A DNA stretch of 64,000 bases, taken from contig NZ_JABBYO010000003.1 in NCBI RefSeq assembly GCF_012958305.1, forward strand, positions 124,001-188,000, given 5' to 3'. The stretch comes from Tautonia rosea (lineage in GTDB: Bacteria > Planctomycetota > Planctomycetia > Isosphaerales > Isosphaeraceae). Positions 27,797 through 39,459 of the stretch are shown piece by piece. Below the pieces are notes generated by a model. That model was not told where the DNA came from and did not search any database. It was given only the letters and a program-made list of their open reading frames with translations. The first letter of the stretch is position 1. The number at the start of each line of letters is the position of its first letter. A program made the position numbers and the translations under genes.

Positions 27797-28795
27797 TTAT
27801 GGTGAAACGGCTTCCCCGCCCGCACGGGTGCCGAATGCACGCCAGAGGGCAGGATCAATGTGTGTCGAGAAAAACCGAACAGATCCATCCGCCATCATCC
27901 CATTGACGCCGTTCGGGTGATGACTTCGAGCAGCGACATAACCGATGGCGGGATTCGCCTTCCAAAGGCAGTCAACATCACGAGAATTTGGAGGCGAAAC
28001 GTGATTGTAGATTGAACTCGAAAGACCTCCGATCATCCACGAAAGCCCAGGGTAATTGTAAATGGGTGTTGTGTCCAAAACAAGCAAGTCGTTGCATGAG
28101 GAAACATCACCATCGTCCCTGGACGCAGATCGATCGATCACGATTGTTCCGCCAACGGTTCGCCTCATCCCGCCTCTACCCATATATCCTTCGCTCATCG
28201 CGATTGTATTGCTGAGCCCATCCTTGATGTCTGAAACAGTGCACGTCTGGTACATGTAAGAGAAAGGTCCAAGTTGCGCGGATTTTCGACCGGCTATCGG
28301 GTATCTCAGGGATCCCAGATTACTTCGATAGCTGACACCATGTATGGTCAAGTCGCTGTTTGTATTCGCTTCAGAAGGGCATGTAAATAAGCTAACTTTT
28401 GTTGTTAGTGCAGTATAGTTTGTTTGCATAGCACTATCCCATCCATAGAGAATTGGGTTTTCCAATGGAGAGTTGAAATTGATAGCATTGTATAAATTCT
28501 CATGTTCTATGTAGTTGAGTAATCGGGCATGCAAGGAGTATTTTTTGGGACAATCTGGGCTTCTCATCGATTCTAATTGCATCGGCATGCAATTGAAAAC
28601 GGATTCGTAGTTCAGAATTGCAATTCCCAGCTGTCGGAGGTTCGCGGAGCAATGAGCACGTCGAAACGCTGAGCGTGTCTTGGCGATCGCTGGTATCGCG
28701 ATGGCGAGAATGAACAACACGATGCTGATCACCACGAGCAATTCAATCAAGGTGAGGCCGTGGCGTCTTCGAGTTGATTCGAGATCGGATTTCAT
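27797..28795 (-). CDS. DUF1559 prepilin-like protein (AT-rich island)
   Basis: 332 residues. The N-terminus HGLTLIELLVVISIVLF is a type IV prepilin methylation signal with cleavage expected at G|L and a glutamate at +5. The body is the DUF1559 (PF07596) domain, and the C-terminus has the typical SHHPNGVNGMMADGSVRF. DUF1559 proteins are planctomycete-specific pseudopilin-like proteins of unknown assembly. CAGGAG lies 7 bases before the ATG. Codon use and base content are clearly more AT-rich than genes on either side. The upstream neighbour on the same strand ends 42 bases away. Confidence 0.92.
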   Translation of the reverse strand: MKSDLESTRRRHGLTLIELLVVISIVLFILAIAIPAIAKTRSAFRRAHCSANLRQLGIAILNYESVFNCMPMQLESMRSPDCPKKYSLHARLLNYIEHENLYNAINFNSPLENPILYGWDSAMQTNYTALTTKVSLFTCPSEANTNSDLTIHGVSYRSNLGSLRYPIAGRKSAQLGPFSYMYQTCTVSDIKDGLSNTIAMSEGYMGRGGMRRTVGGTIVIDRSASRDDGDVSSCNDLLVLDTTPIYNYPGLSWMIGGLSSSIYNHVSPPNSRDVDCLWKANPAIGYVAARSHHPNGVNGMMADGSVRFFSTHIDPALWRAFGTRAGGEAVSP

Positions 28796-28837
28796 GGCTC
28801 GCTCCTGACGATCCTAGCATCGTGTGGCGGCACGACG

Positions 28838-29905
28838 TTACCTGTTCATTACTGCTGATCTTGATCGCCAGGTGAAAGCCCCGACAACGCATATTGCGAC
28901 GATGAAAACGATTACAAGCGCGATCCATCGTATGGTGCTGTCGTTTTGTGGCTTCCTGAAGATGTCGATGCCCTCGGTGTTGATGCCCTCAATACGTGGA
29001 TTCAACGGAAGATCGGGTGAAAATTGCTCGTAGATTCGTGTCCTGTCCTGATTCTCGCCGACGATGAATTCTTCGCCAGTGGTCTCATTGCTGACCAGAA
29101 CTCCGTCGTGAAGTGTGCCCAGATCGATGGAGTAATCGTTTGGGTCGATGGGCGTATTGAATTGAAATCCAGAGACGGAAAAACTGAACTGCTCTCGGCC
29201 CCGTACGATTTGTCCATCGTCATCCGTTTTTTTGGAAGAGCCCTGGCCCTTGATCGGGAACCACCGGCCGTTGTCTAGACCAAAATCGGTCACCTCGATG
29301 ACGGTCTCCTCATCTCCAATGACAATCTTTCGAGGAAGCCAATCCCGGTCACGGTCGACGGTGATCAAGAGAGGAAGTTCGACACGTTTTCTCATCGATT
29401 TGATCAAATACAGGTTGTCGGTTTCCAGGCGTTCGATCGTGGCTCCTTCATTCAGGTGGACGTGCAGCGGTCTACCATCCGGCAGAAACACCCAGAAGAG
29501 CGGAAACATCGGCCCAGCGTAATGCTCCGCATCGTGTTCCTGATTCTTCATCACGACTCGATCGACAACTTCGGGATCTCCATGCATCCAGAGAATTGAT
29601 GTATGAGTTTTTCCGTCCTCTCTCTGCTCGGTCAGTTTTCGTATTTCATCGGTGCTGACTAATGTTTGTCGGACAATGCGACGTCCGTGGTTTGTGTAAT
29701 CGAGTTCGAATTGCAGAGTGTAATCGCGATCAGGGTAAAGCGTTTCTCCCTTCGCGAGTAGATGCGCCATCCCCTCCCAGAACATCCTCATCTCATGTCG
29801 GAGTAATTCCACGTCAGGATCGTTCGCGATCCGTGCCGAATTTGTATTTGCAAGAATGGTGATTAAAGAAAATATGTGCAAAAAAGAATAAATCGGTATA
29901 TTCAT
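28838..29905 (-). CDS. Exported protein with C-terminal membrane anchor (AT-rich island)
   Basis: 355 residues: a signal-peptide-like start (MNIPIYSFLHIFSLITILAN), a soluble external domain of about 300 residues with no known motif, and a C-terminal transmembrane helix (about 323-343) followed by RSRSAVMNR. No SD is evident for the ATG at 29905; it was chosen because it places the signal sequence at the start. It runs into the DUF1559 gene and shares its AT-rich composition. This could be a partner or anchor for that prepilin. No LPxTG motif. Confidence 0.7.
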   Translation of the reverse strand: MNIPIYSFLHIFSLITILANTNSARIANDPDVELLRHEMRMFWEGMAHLLAKGETLYPDRDYTLQFELDYTNHGRRIVRQTLVSTDEIRKLTEQREDGKTHTSILWMHGDPEVVDRVVMKNQEHDAEHYAGPMFPLFWVFLPDGRPLHVHLNEGATIERLETDNLYLIKSMRKRVELPLLITVDRDRDWLPRKIVIGDEETVIEVTDFGLDNGRWFPIKGQGSSKKTDDDGQIVRGREQFSFSVSGFQFNTPIDPNDYSIDLGTLHDGVLVSNETTGEEFIVGENQDRTRIYEQFSPDLPLNPRIEGINTEGIDIFRKPQNDSTIRWIALVIVFIVAICVVGAFTWRSRSAVMNR

Positions 29906-29982
29906 GAGTAAGCTTCGCGTGTCGAGTGATTTCTGGCTTGATTCGATCCAATGAATGAGTGTCTCGAAACCGAGGAGTCTAG

Positions 29983-29996
29983 GTGTGTGTGTGTGT
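29983..29996. repeat. (GT)7 dinucleotide run
   Basis: Seven GT units about 80 bases upstream of the exported-protein start. Such runs can change length by slippage, and this one lies where promoter spacing could be affected. Confidence 0.6.
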
Positions 29997-30317
29997 TGAT
30001 TTTGTGTTTCTCTAGAAATCGCATGCGAGTTCACGATTGTCAAGTTGAATTCCAAGAAATTTGGCGGCATGTTTCAGGGTATCGGCCGCGATTTGTGGCC
30101 TCCAGAGTGACATTCCTCCATAGGGGACCAACAGGTGGGGCCGTTTGTCACGTAGAGAGTTGAATACGCAAGCGTTCCCCGTAGCATTTCTGTAATGGAT
30201 TCATACAGATTGAGGTCACGAGGGCTATGCCACGTTTGATGATCCGAGTCCAGAACGGGGCGTGATGGCCTGGAATAATTGGGAGAAATGGGGCAGCTTG
30301 GTCCTCGGGTTTCTCAT

Positions 30318-30384
30318 GAGAACCCATGGGATCGACCCTTCTGAAAAACCGTCATCTAGCTCGCCCTGTCACCATGGGTTTCTC
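30318..30384. repeat. Imperfect inverted repeat
   Basis: GAGAACCCATGG at 30318-30329 and CCATGGGTTTCTC at 30372-30384 pair except for one extra base; a palindrome around TCTCATGAGA (30311-30320) overlaps the first arm. The arms might be the ends of a small decayed element or a hairpin in the mfd upstream region. Confidence 0.35.
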
Positions 30385-30531
30385 CGGGATGACTTCGTGA
30401 GAGACCGTGTCCCGTCTTCCATGAGTTTGAACCTCACTCCGCATGGGCGAAATCGAATCCTCTCCTTACAATAAGCACTCGTGTTTCTGCCCGACCCCGG
30501 GCGGTCCTCCTCGCCGATCATCGAGGGAACG

Positions 30532-33969
<3,438 letters not shown>

Positions 33970-34727
33970 TCCTCCTCGTCAGGAACACCAGGTCTTATTG
34001 TGACTGCCGGACCCGGAATTCTCGATGATCATGAGGGAGAACGCCTCCTCCGATCCCCTCCGCCAATGACTGGCCGTCGCTCATTGGCAATGTGCGCTCC
34101 GTCTCTCCTCCGCTTCGCTGATGAGCTGCCTCCACAAGATCCGTCCCCGTTGCCCGTGCACCAGGCGGCGCACCTTTGGCGCACCTCTCGCCCCGATCGC
34201 CCTGGAGGAGGTCTCGACACGAAGTCGAGGAGTAAACTCCCCGATGCCCCGACGAATCGAACCGAGTTCACGGCATCATCCTGACGAAACAAACCGATTG
34301 CGATCGACGCAACCTCAACGCCTCTCACGAGAAACGTTCCTTTCCGCGACTGCTCCCCGAGCGCACCCTCCGGCACGCCGAGCCCGGCGCCCGAAGCACA
34401 CCATGACCTCGACTCCTCCCGCACGAGCCCGACGGACCCCGACACCACCCCATGACCGGATCTTCCACCACTCTCCTGCATCTGCCGTGACGAAACGAAC
34501 TGAGAGGAATCAACGCAAATCCTTGAGATTTCGGAAGAATCGTCATCCCAATGACGCGAATCATCAGCGCACCGAGCCCCAATTCCCGGGCGCACCACGC
34601 CCCGATCCGGCTCTCTTGACCGAGTGCCAGGATGCACCTGCTCCGAACCTTGATCCTCTCACGCGTCTCGGATGAGAATGGGACTGGTATGCGTGCGACC
34701 TCAGGGATCGGACCAGGAGTCCAATTC
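33970..34727. other. Long non-coding stretch after mfd
   Basis: 758 bases. Open frames run on both strands but none has a plausible start, family pattern or good codon use. I see no RNA gene, clear terminator or repeat. It may be a decayed gene or a long leader for the small basic protein. Confidence 0.5.
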
Positions 34728-34916
34728 ATGGCCTCGAACAAGAAGCGCCGGAAGCAGAACGCTGTGGCTCGACGGATCGAGGGGGCCAAGCCCGCCGCTG
34801 CCTCCGACGGAGACCGCCGCCGTCGAGCCTTCGGTTCCGTGGTGGATGAGGCCCTTCGCCGCAAGCGATCGGTCCGAGACTGGACGATCGACGAGGGTCC
34901 ACCCCCAGGCGTCTGA
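34728..34916 (+). CDS. Small basic protein
   Basis: 62 residues, strongly basic (about 30% Arg/Lys), starting MASNKKRRKQNAVARRIEG and ending DWTIDEGPPPGV. AGGAG lies 8 bases before the ATG at 34728. No family known to me; the composition suggests nucleic-acid binding or a ribosome-associated role. A frame extending upstream to 34632 has no SD. Confidence 0.55.
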   Translation: MASNKKRRKQNAVARRIEGAKPAAASDGDRRRRAFGSVVDEALRRKRSVRDWTIDEGPPPGV

Positions 34917-35165
34917 TCGAATTTTCTGTAGGCGACCGTTCCGGCCCGATCGGGCGCGGGACGTCCCTGGAACTGGTCGTGACGATCGTGCCGGCGGTCA
35001 CCACTTGACCTTCCTCAAGGGGCTCGATACCGTACCGATCTGGCCTGATCTGGTCTGAGCCCAATCCCGTCGGGCTTGCCATGCGGCAAGTCTCCAGGAT
35101 GTCGATGGGGTGGCTCGGACCCAGACGGATTGATGATCCGGCCGAGACTCACGGAGGAGACGAGC

Positions 35166-36818
35166 ATGGCGACGCACGACCGTCGAGACGCCAGGGGGCG
35201 ACGCAGCGGGACGCGAGGCCCCAAACTCCTGAGGTTCGAACCGCTGGAAGGCCGCCAGCTCCTGGCTGCCAATGTCGGGTCTGCGCTGGCGGGAGCCCAA
35301 GGACCCGACCTCGTCGCCGTCTCGTTCAAGTCCGACTCGACCGGCGACTGGGGAGAATCCCTGACCATCAGCGGCACCCTCCGCAATCAGGGGAACATTG
35401 ATGCGGCATCTCCGTTCAAGGTCGATGTTTACGTCTCGGCTGCTCCGGATCGCTCAACCGGCGCGGTCCGGATCGGCTCGGTCGAGTTCGACGCGGTGAA
35501 GGCCGGCGACGCGGTCGATTTCGAGGAGACGCTCGATCTTCCTCCGGTCGCCGTTCCCGGAATGGGCACTGACGACGCGGTCCACATCGGGATGGTCGTC
35601 GACGCCGGCAACGCCGTGGCCGAATCCAACCAGGCCAACAACATTGACCGCGGCCTGAACATCGACTCCGCTGTGGTTCGAATCGTCCCCCGGTCGTCGG
35701 CTCACCTGGAAGTCCGCTCGGTCCAGTTCGAGGATTCGTCCTTGAACTGGGGCGAAATGGTCAAGGTGACTGCCCGGATTGAGAACACGCACCCCGGTCG
35801 AGCCCCGGCCTCGGTCGCCCGGGTCGTCCTGACACCGCCGAACATCCCTGCCGGCACCGGTCAGGATGTGACCCTGGTCGGCGATCTGGAGGTCCGTGAG
35901 CTCCAACCCTATTCCAGCGTTGAGGTTTCGGGCTATGTTCGCCTGCCCGACGGACCTCCGAAAGACTTCCCCGCCGCCGGTGGCTTCATTGCCCGGGTCG
36001 TCGCCGATGCCGAGTACGACGTCCACCCAATCTTCGCTCCTCAGGCCCCCCAGGGCCGAGGGATCGACTGGCAGGTGCTTTCGATCACCCCGACCGCCGA
36101 CGCCCCCCCGTCCGACCCCGACGCCGCTCGGCCCGACTTGACCGCCTCGGATGTCCTGACTCCTGGTGCGACCTTGACCTGGGGAGGCACCTTCCAGGTC
36201 GCCGCGACCATCACCAACCAGGGTCCGGCCAGTGCCGGCCCGCTCCACCTGCGTTTCCTCCTCGCCGGGCCGAACGGTGAGTTGAACAATGCCCTGGTGC
36301 TCGGTGACGCGCTCCTCGAAAACGGCCTGGCCGCGGGTGCGTCGCAGACCGTCAACCAGACGCTCAAACTCCCTGGCAAGCTGCCGTTTAACATTCCGCT
36401 CGGCGATGGCATCGGCCGGCTCGTCGTTCAGGTCGACCCCGAGAACCTCATCGATGAGTCGAGTCTGACCAACAACGCTGCTCTCTCGGTGCCGATGACT
36501 CTGACACTCCCTGTAGCTCAGGCCCCCGATTCTCATCTGGTGGCACCTCGTCCACCGGCCCCAGCGCCATCTCCGACCCCGACTCCGACTCCGACTCCCA
36601 CCCCGGCCCCCCGTCCGATTCCCAATCGCCCCGCGAACCCCAGGCCAACCCCGATCACCCGGGTTGACCAGCAACAGCGAATCCAGGAATTCCGGAACCG
36701 CCTGCAGGCCTTCCGTCAGCAACTCGAACAGCGGCGACAGAACCTGCCTCCCCGGCGTCCCACACTCCCCGCCTTCCCAACAAGACACCCCGGCGGAACC
36801 CCCCATAACCAGGTATGA
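35166..36818 (+). CDS. Exported CARDB-repeat protein with planctomycete sorting-like N-terminus
   Basis: 550 residues. The N-terminus holds RFEPLEGRQLLAA, the LEPR-XLL-type motif found at the start of many planctomycete extracellular proteins. Three CARDB-like Ig-fold units follow (about 45-155, 165-285, 325-445), each with W-G-xx-xxV/LTI/VxGTLRNQG-like strands and N-N-xDRG-like ends. The tail (about 455-550) is Pro/Thr- and Pro/Arg/Gln-rich, encoded by short CCGACT repeats near 36573-36606. GGAGG precedes the ATG at 35166. Likely an adhesive or wall-associated surface protein. Confidence 0.85.
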   Translation: MATHDRRDARGRRSGTRGPKLLRFEPLEGRQLLAANVGSALAGAQGPDLVAVSFKSDSTGDWGESLTISGTLRNQGNIDAASPFKVDVYVSAAPDRSTGAVRIGSVEFDAVKAGDAVDFEETLDLPPVAVPGMGTDDAVHIGMVVDAGNAVAESNQANNIDRGLNIDSAVVRIVPRSSAHLEVRSVQFEDSSLNWGEMVKVTARIENTHPGRAPASVARVVLTPPNIPAGTGQDVTLVGDLEVRELQPYSSVEVSGYVRLPDGPPKDFPAAGGFIARVVADAEYDVHPIFAPQAPQGRGIDWQVLSITPTADAPPSDPDAARPDLTASDVLTPGATLTWGGTFQVAATITNQGPASAGPLHLRFLLAGPNGELNNALVLGDALLENGLAAGASQTVNQTLKLPGKLPFNIPLGDGIGRLVVQVDPENLIDESSLTNNAALSVPMTLTLPVAQAPDSHLVAPRPPAPAPSPTPTPTPTPTPAPRPIPNRPANPRPTPITRVDQQQRIQEFRNRLQAFRQQLEQRRQNLPPRRPTLPAFPTRHPGGTPHNQV

Positions 36819-36832
36819 CTCGGGAGCTTCTC

Positions 36833-36858
36833 GGGCGGACCCGGGCCCGGGTCCGCCC
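36833..36858 (+). terminator. Perfect 26-base palindromic stem after the CARDB gene
   Basis: GGGCGGACCCGGG directly followed by its reverse complement CCCGGGTCCGCCC, starting 15 bases after the stop codon. It forms a 13-bp arm, or 11 bp with a 4-base loop, all GC-rich. No T-run follows, so it is either a GC-rich terminator or a protein-bound dyad. Confidence 0.55.
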
Positions 36859-36974
36859 CAGATCCCTCTGACGGCGACCCATCATTACCTAAGTTCCGCC
36901 GATCCCGCAGATTGCGTACGTTCCTCTTGCTCGGAATGATACCCCCGAAACGGCATCATGAACTAGGTAAAATG

Positions 36975-37003
36975 TTGAAGGACGGCAATTTCCTGGCTAT
37001 GCT
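36975..37003 (+). promoter_or_regulatory. Possible sigma-70-type promoter
   Basis: TTGAAG, 17 bases, TATGCT; 4 of 6 matches to each consensus hexamer. It would give a leader of about 135 bases to the esterase-fold gene. Weak evidence. Confidence 0.25.
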
Positions 37004-37144
37004 TTGTTCAGGGTCGATCACCGACGCGATCGGGCCCAGGAAGACCTCGGTTGACCCTTGACTCGAGCCCGTACGTCGATCGTTCTGCGAATGTCACTCC
37101 CGAATTTCCCTGACGAGATGCACCTGCTGAGAGGAGCCCGCACC

Positions 37145-37933
37145 ATGTTTCAGGAACGCCGGACGCCCGGCTCGATGGAACGGTCGTCCGGGATCGGGGC
37201 GGAGACGTCGGTCGAAGCGACCTTCATCCCACACCGGTACGAGCCGAACTACGCATACCCCTTGCTCGTGCTCCTGCATGGTCGCGGCGGCGACGAACAG
37301 CAACTTGTCGATGCCATGCCGACAATGAGCTGGCGGAACTACGTCGGCCTGGGTCTTCGCGCTCCCGAGCCTGTGCTTCGGGCAGGGAAGGTTGCCGGTT
37401 ATGACTGGGGAGCCTCGTTTCGGCATCCCCGGCGCAAGCCCGGCCCGCACTGGGAGGAGATCGACGCCGAGGCCATGCTCCCCCGCTTCATGACGCACGG
37501 GATGGCCGATTCGTTCGACACGATTGAGGATACCCTCTTCTCCGCCGTCTGCCGGACGATGCGGGCCTTCCACGTGCATTCCGAACGGATTTTTCTGGTC
37601 GGAAGTGGCGAGGGGGCGGCCGTCGCCTTTCGTCTCGGATTGACTCATCCCGAACGATTTGCCGGCGTGGTCGCCTTGAATGGCTGGATTCCCCGGGGCT
37701 TTCGCCCTTTGGCCCGCTTGAAGGATTGCCGATCGCTGCCGATCCTTTCCCTGCATGGCCTCTGGAATGCCCGATCACCCCTTCAGGATGCGATTCGGGA
37801 CGACCAGCTCCTCCGCAATGCCGGTCTGCCCCTCACCTCCCGCGTCTACAACGCGGCGCGAACCATGACGCCCGCAATGCTCTCTGATGTCGATTCCTGG
37901 CTCATCGAGCAATGCACCGCCCGCGCTCACTGA
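37145..37933 (+). CDS. Esterase/phospholipase-fold protein lacking the catalytic triad
   Basis: 262 residues, with the fold of the phospholipase/carboxylesterase family (PF02230-like): strand and oxyanion turn LLVLLHGRGGDEQQL (41-54), IFLVGSGEGAAVAFRLGL (149-166), HGLWNARSP (204-212) and RTMTPAMLSDVDSWL (239-253). The nucleophile serine of GxSxG is G155, the HGxxD aspartate is N208, and the GH histidine is R239, so all three catalytic residues are replaced while the surrounding pattern is kept. It is therefore probably a non-catalytic binding protein or uses other residues. The ATG at 37145 follows GAGGAG by 8 bases. Confidence 0.85.
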   Translation: MFQERRTPGSMERSSGIGAETSVEATFIPHRYEPNYAYPLLVLLHGRGGDEQQLVDAMPTMSWRNYVGLGLRAPEPVLRAGKVAGYDWGASFRHPRRKPGPHWEEIDAEAMLPRFMTHGMADSFDTIEDTLFSAVCRTMRAFHVHSERIFLVGSGEGAAVAFRLGLTHPERFAGVVALNGWIPRGFRPLARLKDCRSLPILSLHGLWNARSPLQDAIRDDQLLRNAGLPLTSRVYNAARTMTPAMLSDVDSWLIEQCTARAH

Positions 37934-38187
37934 TTCCGACTGCTCGGCGTGCAAGGCTCTCCCCATGTTCCCTGTTCCGGCGTAAGATCACAGAGGAGCA
38001 GGCCGACGTCGCGAGAGGTGATGATTCGACTCGTACCTCCCTGGGAATCGCTCAACGGTGACGCGAATCAAGTGAGTCGGAACGTCGAAGCCACATCGAT
38101 TGATGTGAATGATGAGAAGATGCTGGCTGCTCCCCCCTGATCGTGAACCGTGATCGAGGGCCGGACCCGGACTGACGGGGGGCGGGG

Positions 38188-39420
38188 ATGGGGACATCAG
38201 TGGCGTTCGGATGCCCCGAATGTGGCCGGAAACTTCGCCTGAAGACGCGAACCTCCGGGCGACGAGTTCGTTGCCGGGGCTGCGGAACTCTGGTCGAAGT
38301 GCCGTTTTTCCCGAGGAATGTCGGGCGGCGGCGCTCGAAGCGATCGCAATGGCTACGGTGGGCTCCGCTCGGAGTGGGACTCGCGTTCGCCGTCATCCTG
38401 CCGATCATGGCCTGGCAATGGTGGCAGGGGTCGATCGAGGCCGAACGAACCAAGGCCATCGCGCTGAGCGTGGCGGAGATGGAAGAGGCCTCCCTGGCCG
38501 GGGACCTCTCGGAGGCCTTTCTCGCCGCTGAGGCGGCTCGAACAATGGCCATTCAGTCTGCAATTGAGCCGCCGGGCGGACTCGATCGTCTTACCCAGCG
38601 GCGTGATGAACTGGCCCGTGCCGAGGTAACCGCTCAGCTCGACCGTTTGCCGGATCAACCCGCACAACAAGGGCTGCAACAGGCCCAAGCAATTGCCGAT
38701 CGGGTGGCATCCGATCCCGCCCTGGATGCGCTGAAGGCCCGATCGGAACACGCGATCTCCGAAGCTGCCCAGCGGTGGACCGATCTGCAATTGACCCGCG
38801 CCGAGGCCGCACTCGGCTCGGACAATCCGGCCGAGGCACTTGCCCTGGCCCATCGGCTGGCGAGCGACCTCGATCTCGCTCCAGCCGCTCCGGTGGCCGC
38901 AGTGCGAGACCGGCTCCGAAGTTTTGTGGCAAAGCTCGTGGAGACGCATGGAATCCGGATTGAACCGATCGACCTTACCCCCGGGCCGCTGGGACCACCA
39001 GGAGACGCGTACCTTTCGGACCTTCGTCGGCTCATCCAGGACGGGTTGCTTCAACGCGGCTATCTAGTTGCTCCGCCCGACTCCTCGCTGGCCGATCTCT
39101 GGGTCGAAGCACCGTTCCGCTTTGAATCGTCGCTGACGGAACAGTACGGAGCCTCGTACCTCCAATCGCCTCATCAAACGACAATGATTCGAACTGAGCT
39201 AGTGCTTGAACAGTCCGGCCGAATCCTTTGGAGCGACTATTTCGAGGCGAGAACTCGCGTGCCGCTTCCCGGGCTCAGCGCGATGGAATCAAGCCGCCTG
39301 GAAATCGGCACGGAGGCCAGCCCTGAGATCGAGAAACGCTTTGCCCGTGATGCCAGAGCCGATCTGATCGAGAAACTCATCGTAAAGCTCAGAAGTTTTC
39401 CCGTGAATCGAAAGCTTTAA
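38188..39420 (+). CDS. Zinc-ribbon membrane protein with coiled-coil/external domain
   Basis: 410 residues. A zinc ribbon is formed by C9, C12, C29 and C32 (CPECGRKL, CRGCGTLVEVP), followed by a basic stretch, one transmembrane helix (about 55-79), a helical, Ala/Glu-rich external region with coiled-coil character (about 85-240), and a C-terminal domain with ADLWVEAPFRFE and WSDYFEAR that resembles a periplasmic LptE/DUF799-like lipoprotein body. Function unknown. Such zinc-ribbon/TM proteins are typical in planctomycetes. ATG at 38188 preceded by a G-rich stretch. Confidence 0.75.
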   Translation: MGTSVAFGCPECGRKLRLKTRTSGRRVRCRGCGTLVEVPFFPRNVGRRRSKRSQWLRWAPLGVGLAFAVILPIMAWQWWQGSIEAERTKAIALSVAEMEEASLAGDLSEAFLAAEAARTMAIQSAIEPPGGLDRLTQRRDELARAEVTAQLDRLPDQPAQQGLQQAQAIADRVASDPALDALKARSEHAISEAAQRWTDLQLTRAEAALGSDNPAEALALAHRLASDLDLAPAAPVAAVRDRLRSFVAKLVETHGIRIEPIDLTPGPLGPPGDAYLSDLRRLIQDGLLQRGYLVAPPDSSLADLWVEAPFRFESSLTEQYGASYLQSPHQTTMIRTELVLEQSGRILWSDYFEARTRVPLPGLSAMESSRLEIGTEASPEIEKRFARDARADLIEKLIVKLRSFPVNRKL

Positions 39421-39459
39421 TTAAAATAGGATTGCGTTAGAACTTGCTTGGTGGTCAGG

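Larger units (their letters stand above)
29906..30531. other. AT-rich non-coding region before mfd
   Basis: About 620 bases between the divergent exported-protein gene and mfd. It carries a (GT)7 run, an inverted repeat and several long purine-free stretches, but no convincing gene. It marks the edge of the AT-rich island, since GC rises sharply at mfd. Confidence 0.5.
36819..37144. other. Intergenic region before the esterase-fold gene
   Basis: 326 bases holding the palindrome above and a possible promoter at 36975-37003. No gene is visible. Confidence 0.4.

Noticed and set aside
28838-29905. A cell-wall sorting (LPxTG) or PEP-CTERM signal in the exported protein
   Set aside because: No LPxTG or PEP motif precedes the C-terminal helix.
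30300-30400. A complete MITE or insertion sequence before mfd
   Set aside because: The arms are short and imperfect and I saw no target duplication or transposase.
35230-35250. A tRNA-like GGTTCGAACC segment
   Set aside because: It encodes part of the RFEPLEG motif of the CARDB protein and has no acceptor or anticodon stem around it.
36571-36610. A CRISPR-like array of CCGACT units
   Set aside because: These are direct codon repeats for a Pro/Thr linker, with no spacers.
35454-36806. A 450-codon open frame opposite the CARDB gene
   Set aside because: Shadow frame with no SD and low-complexity RG/GRG sequence.
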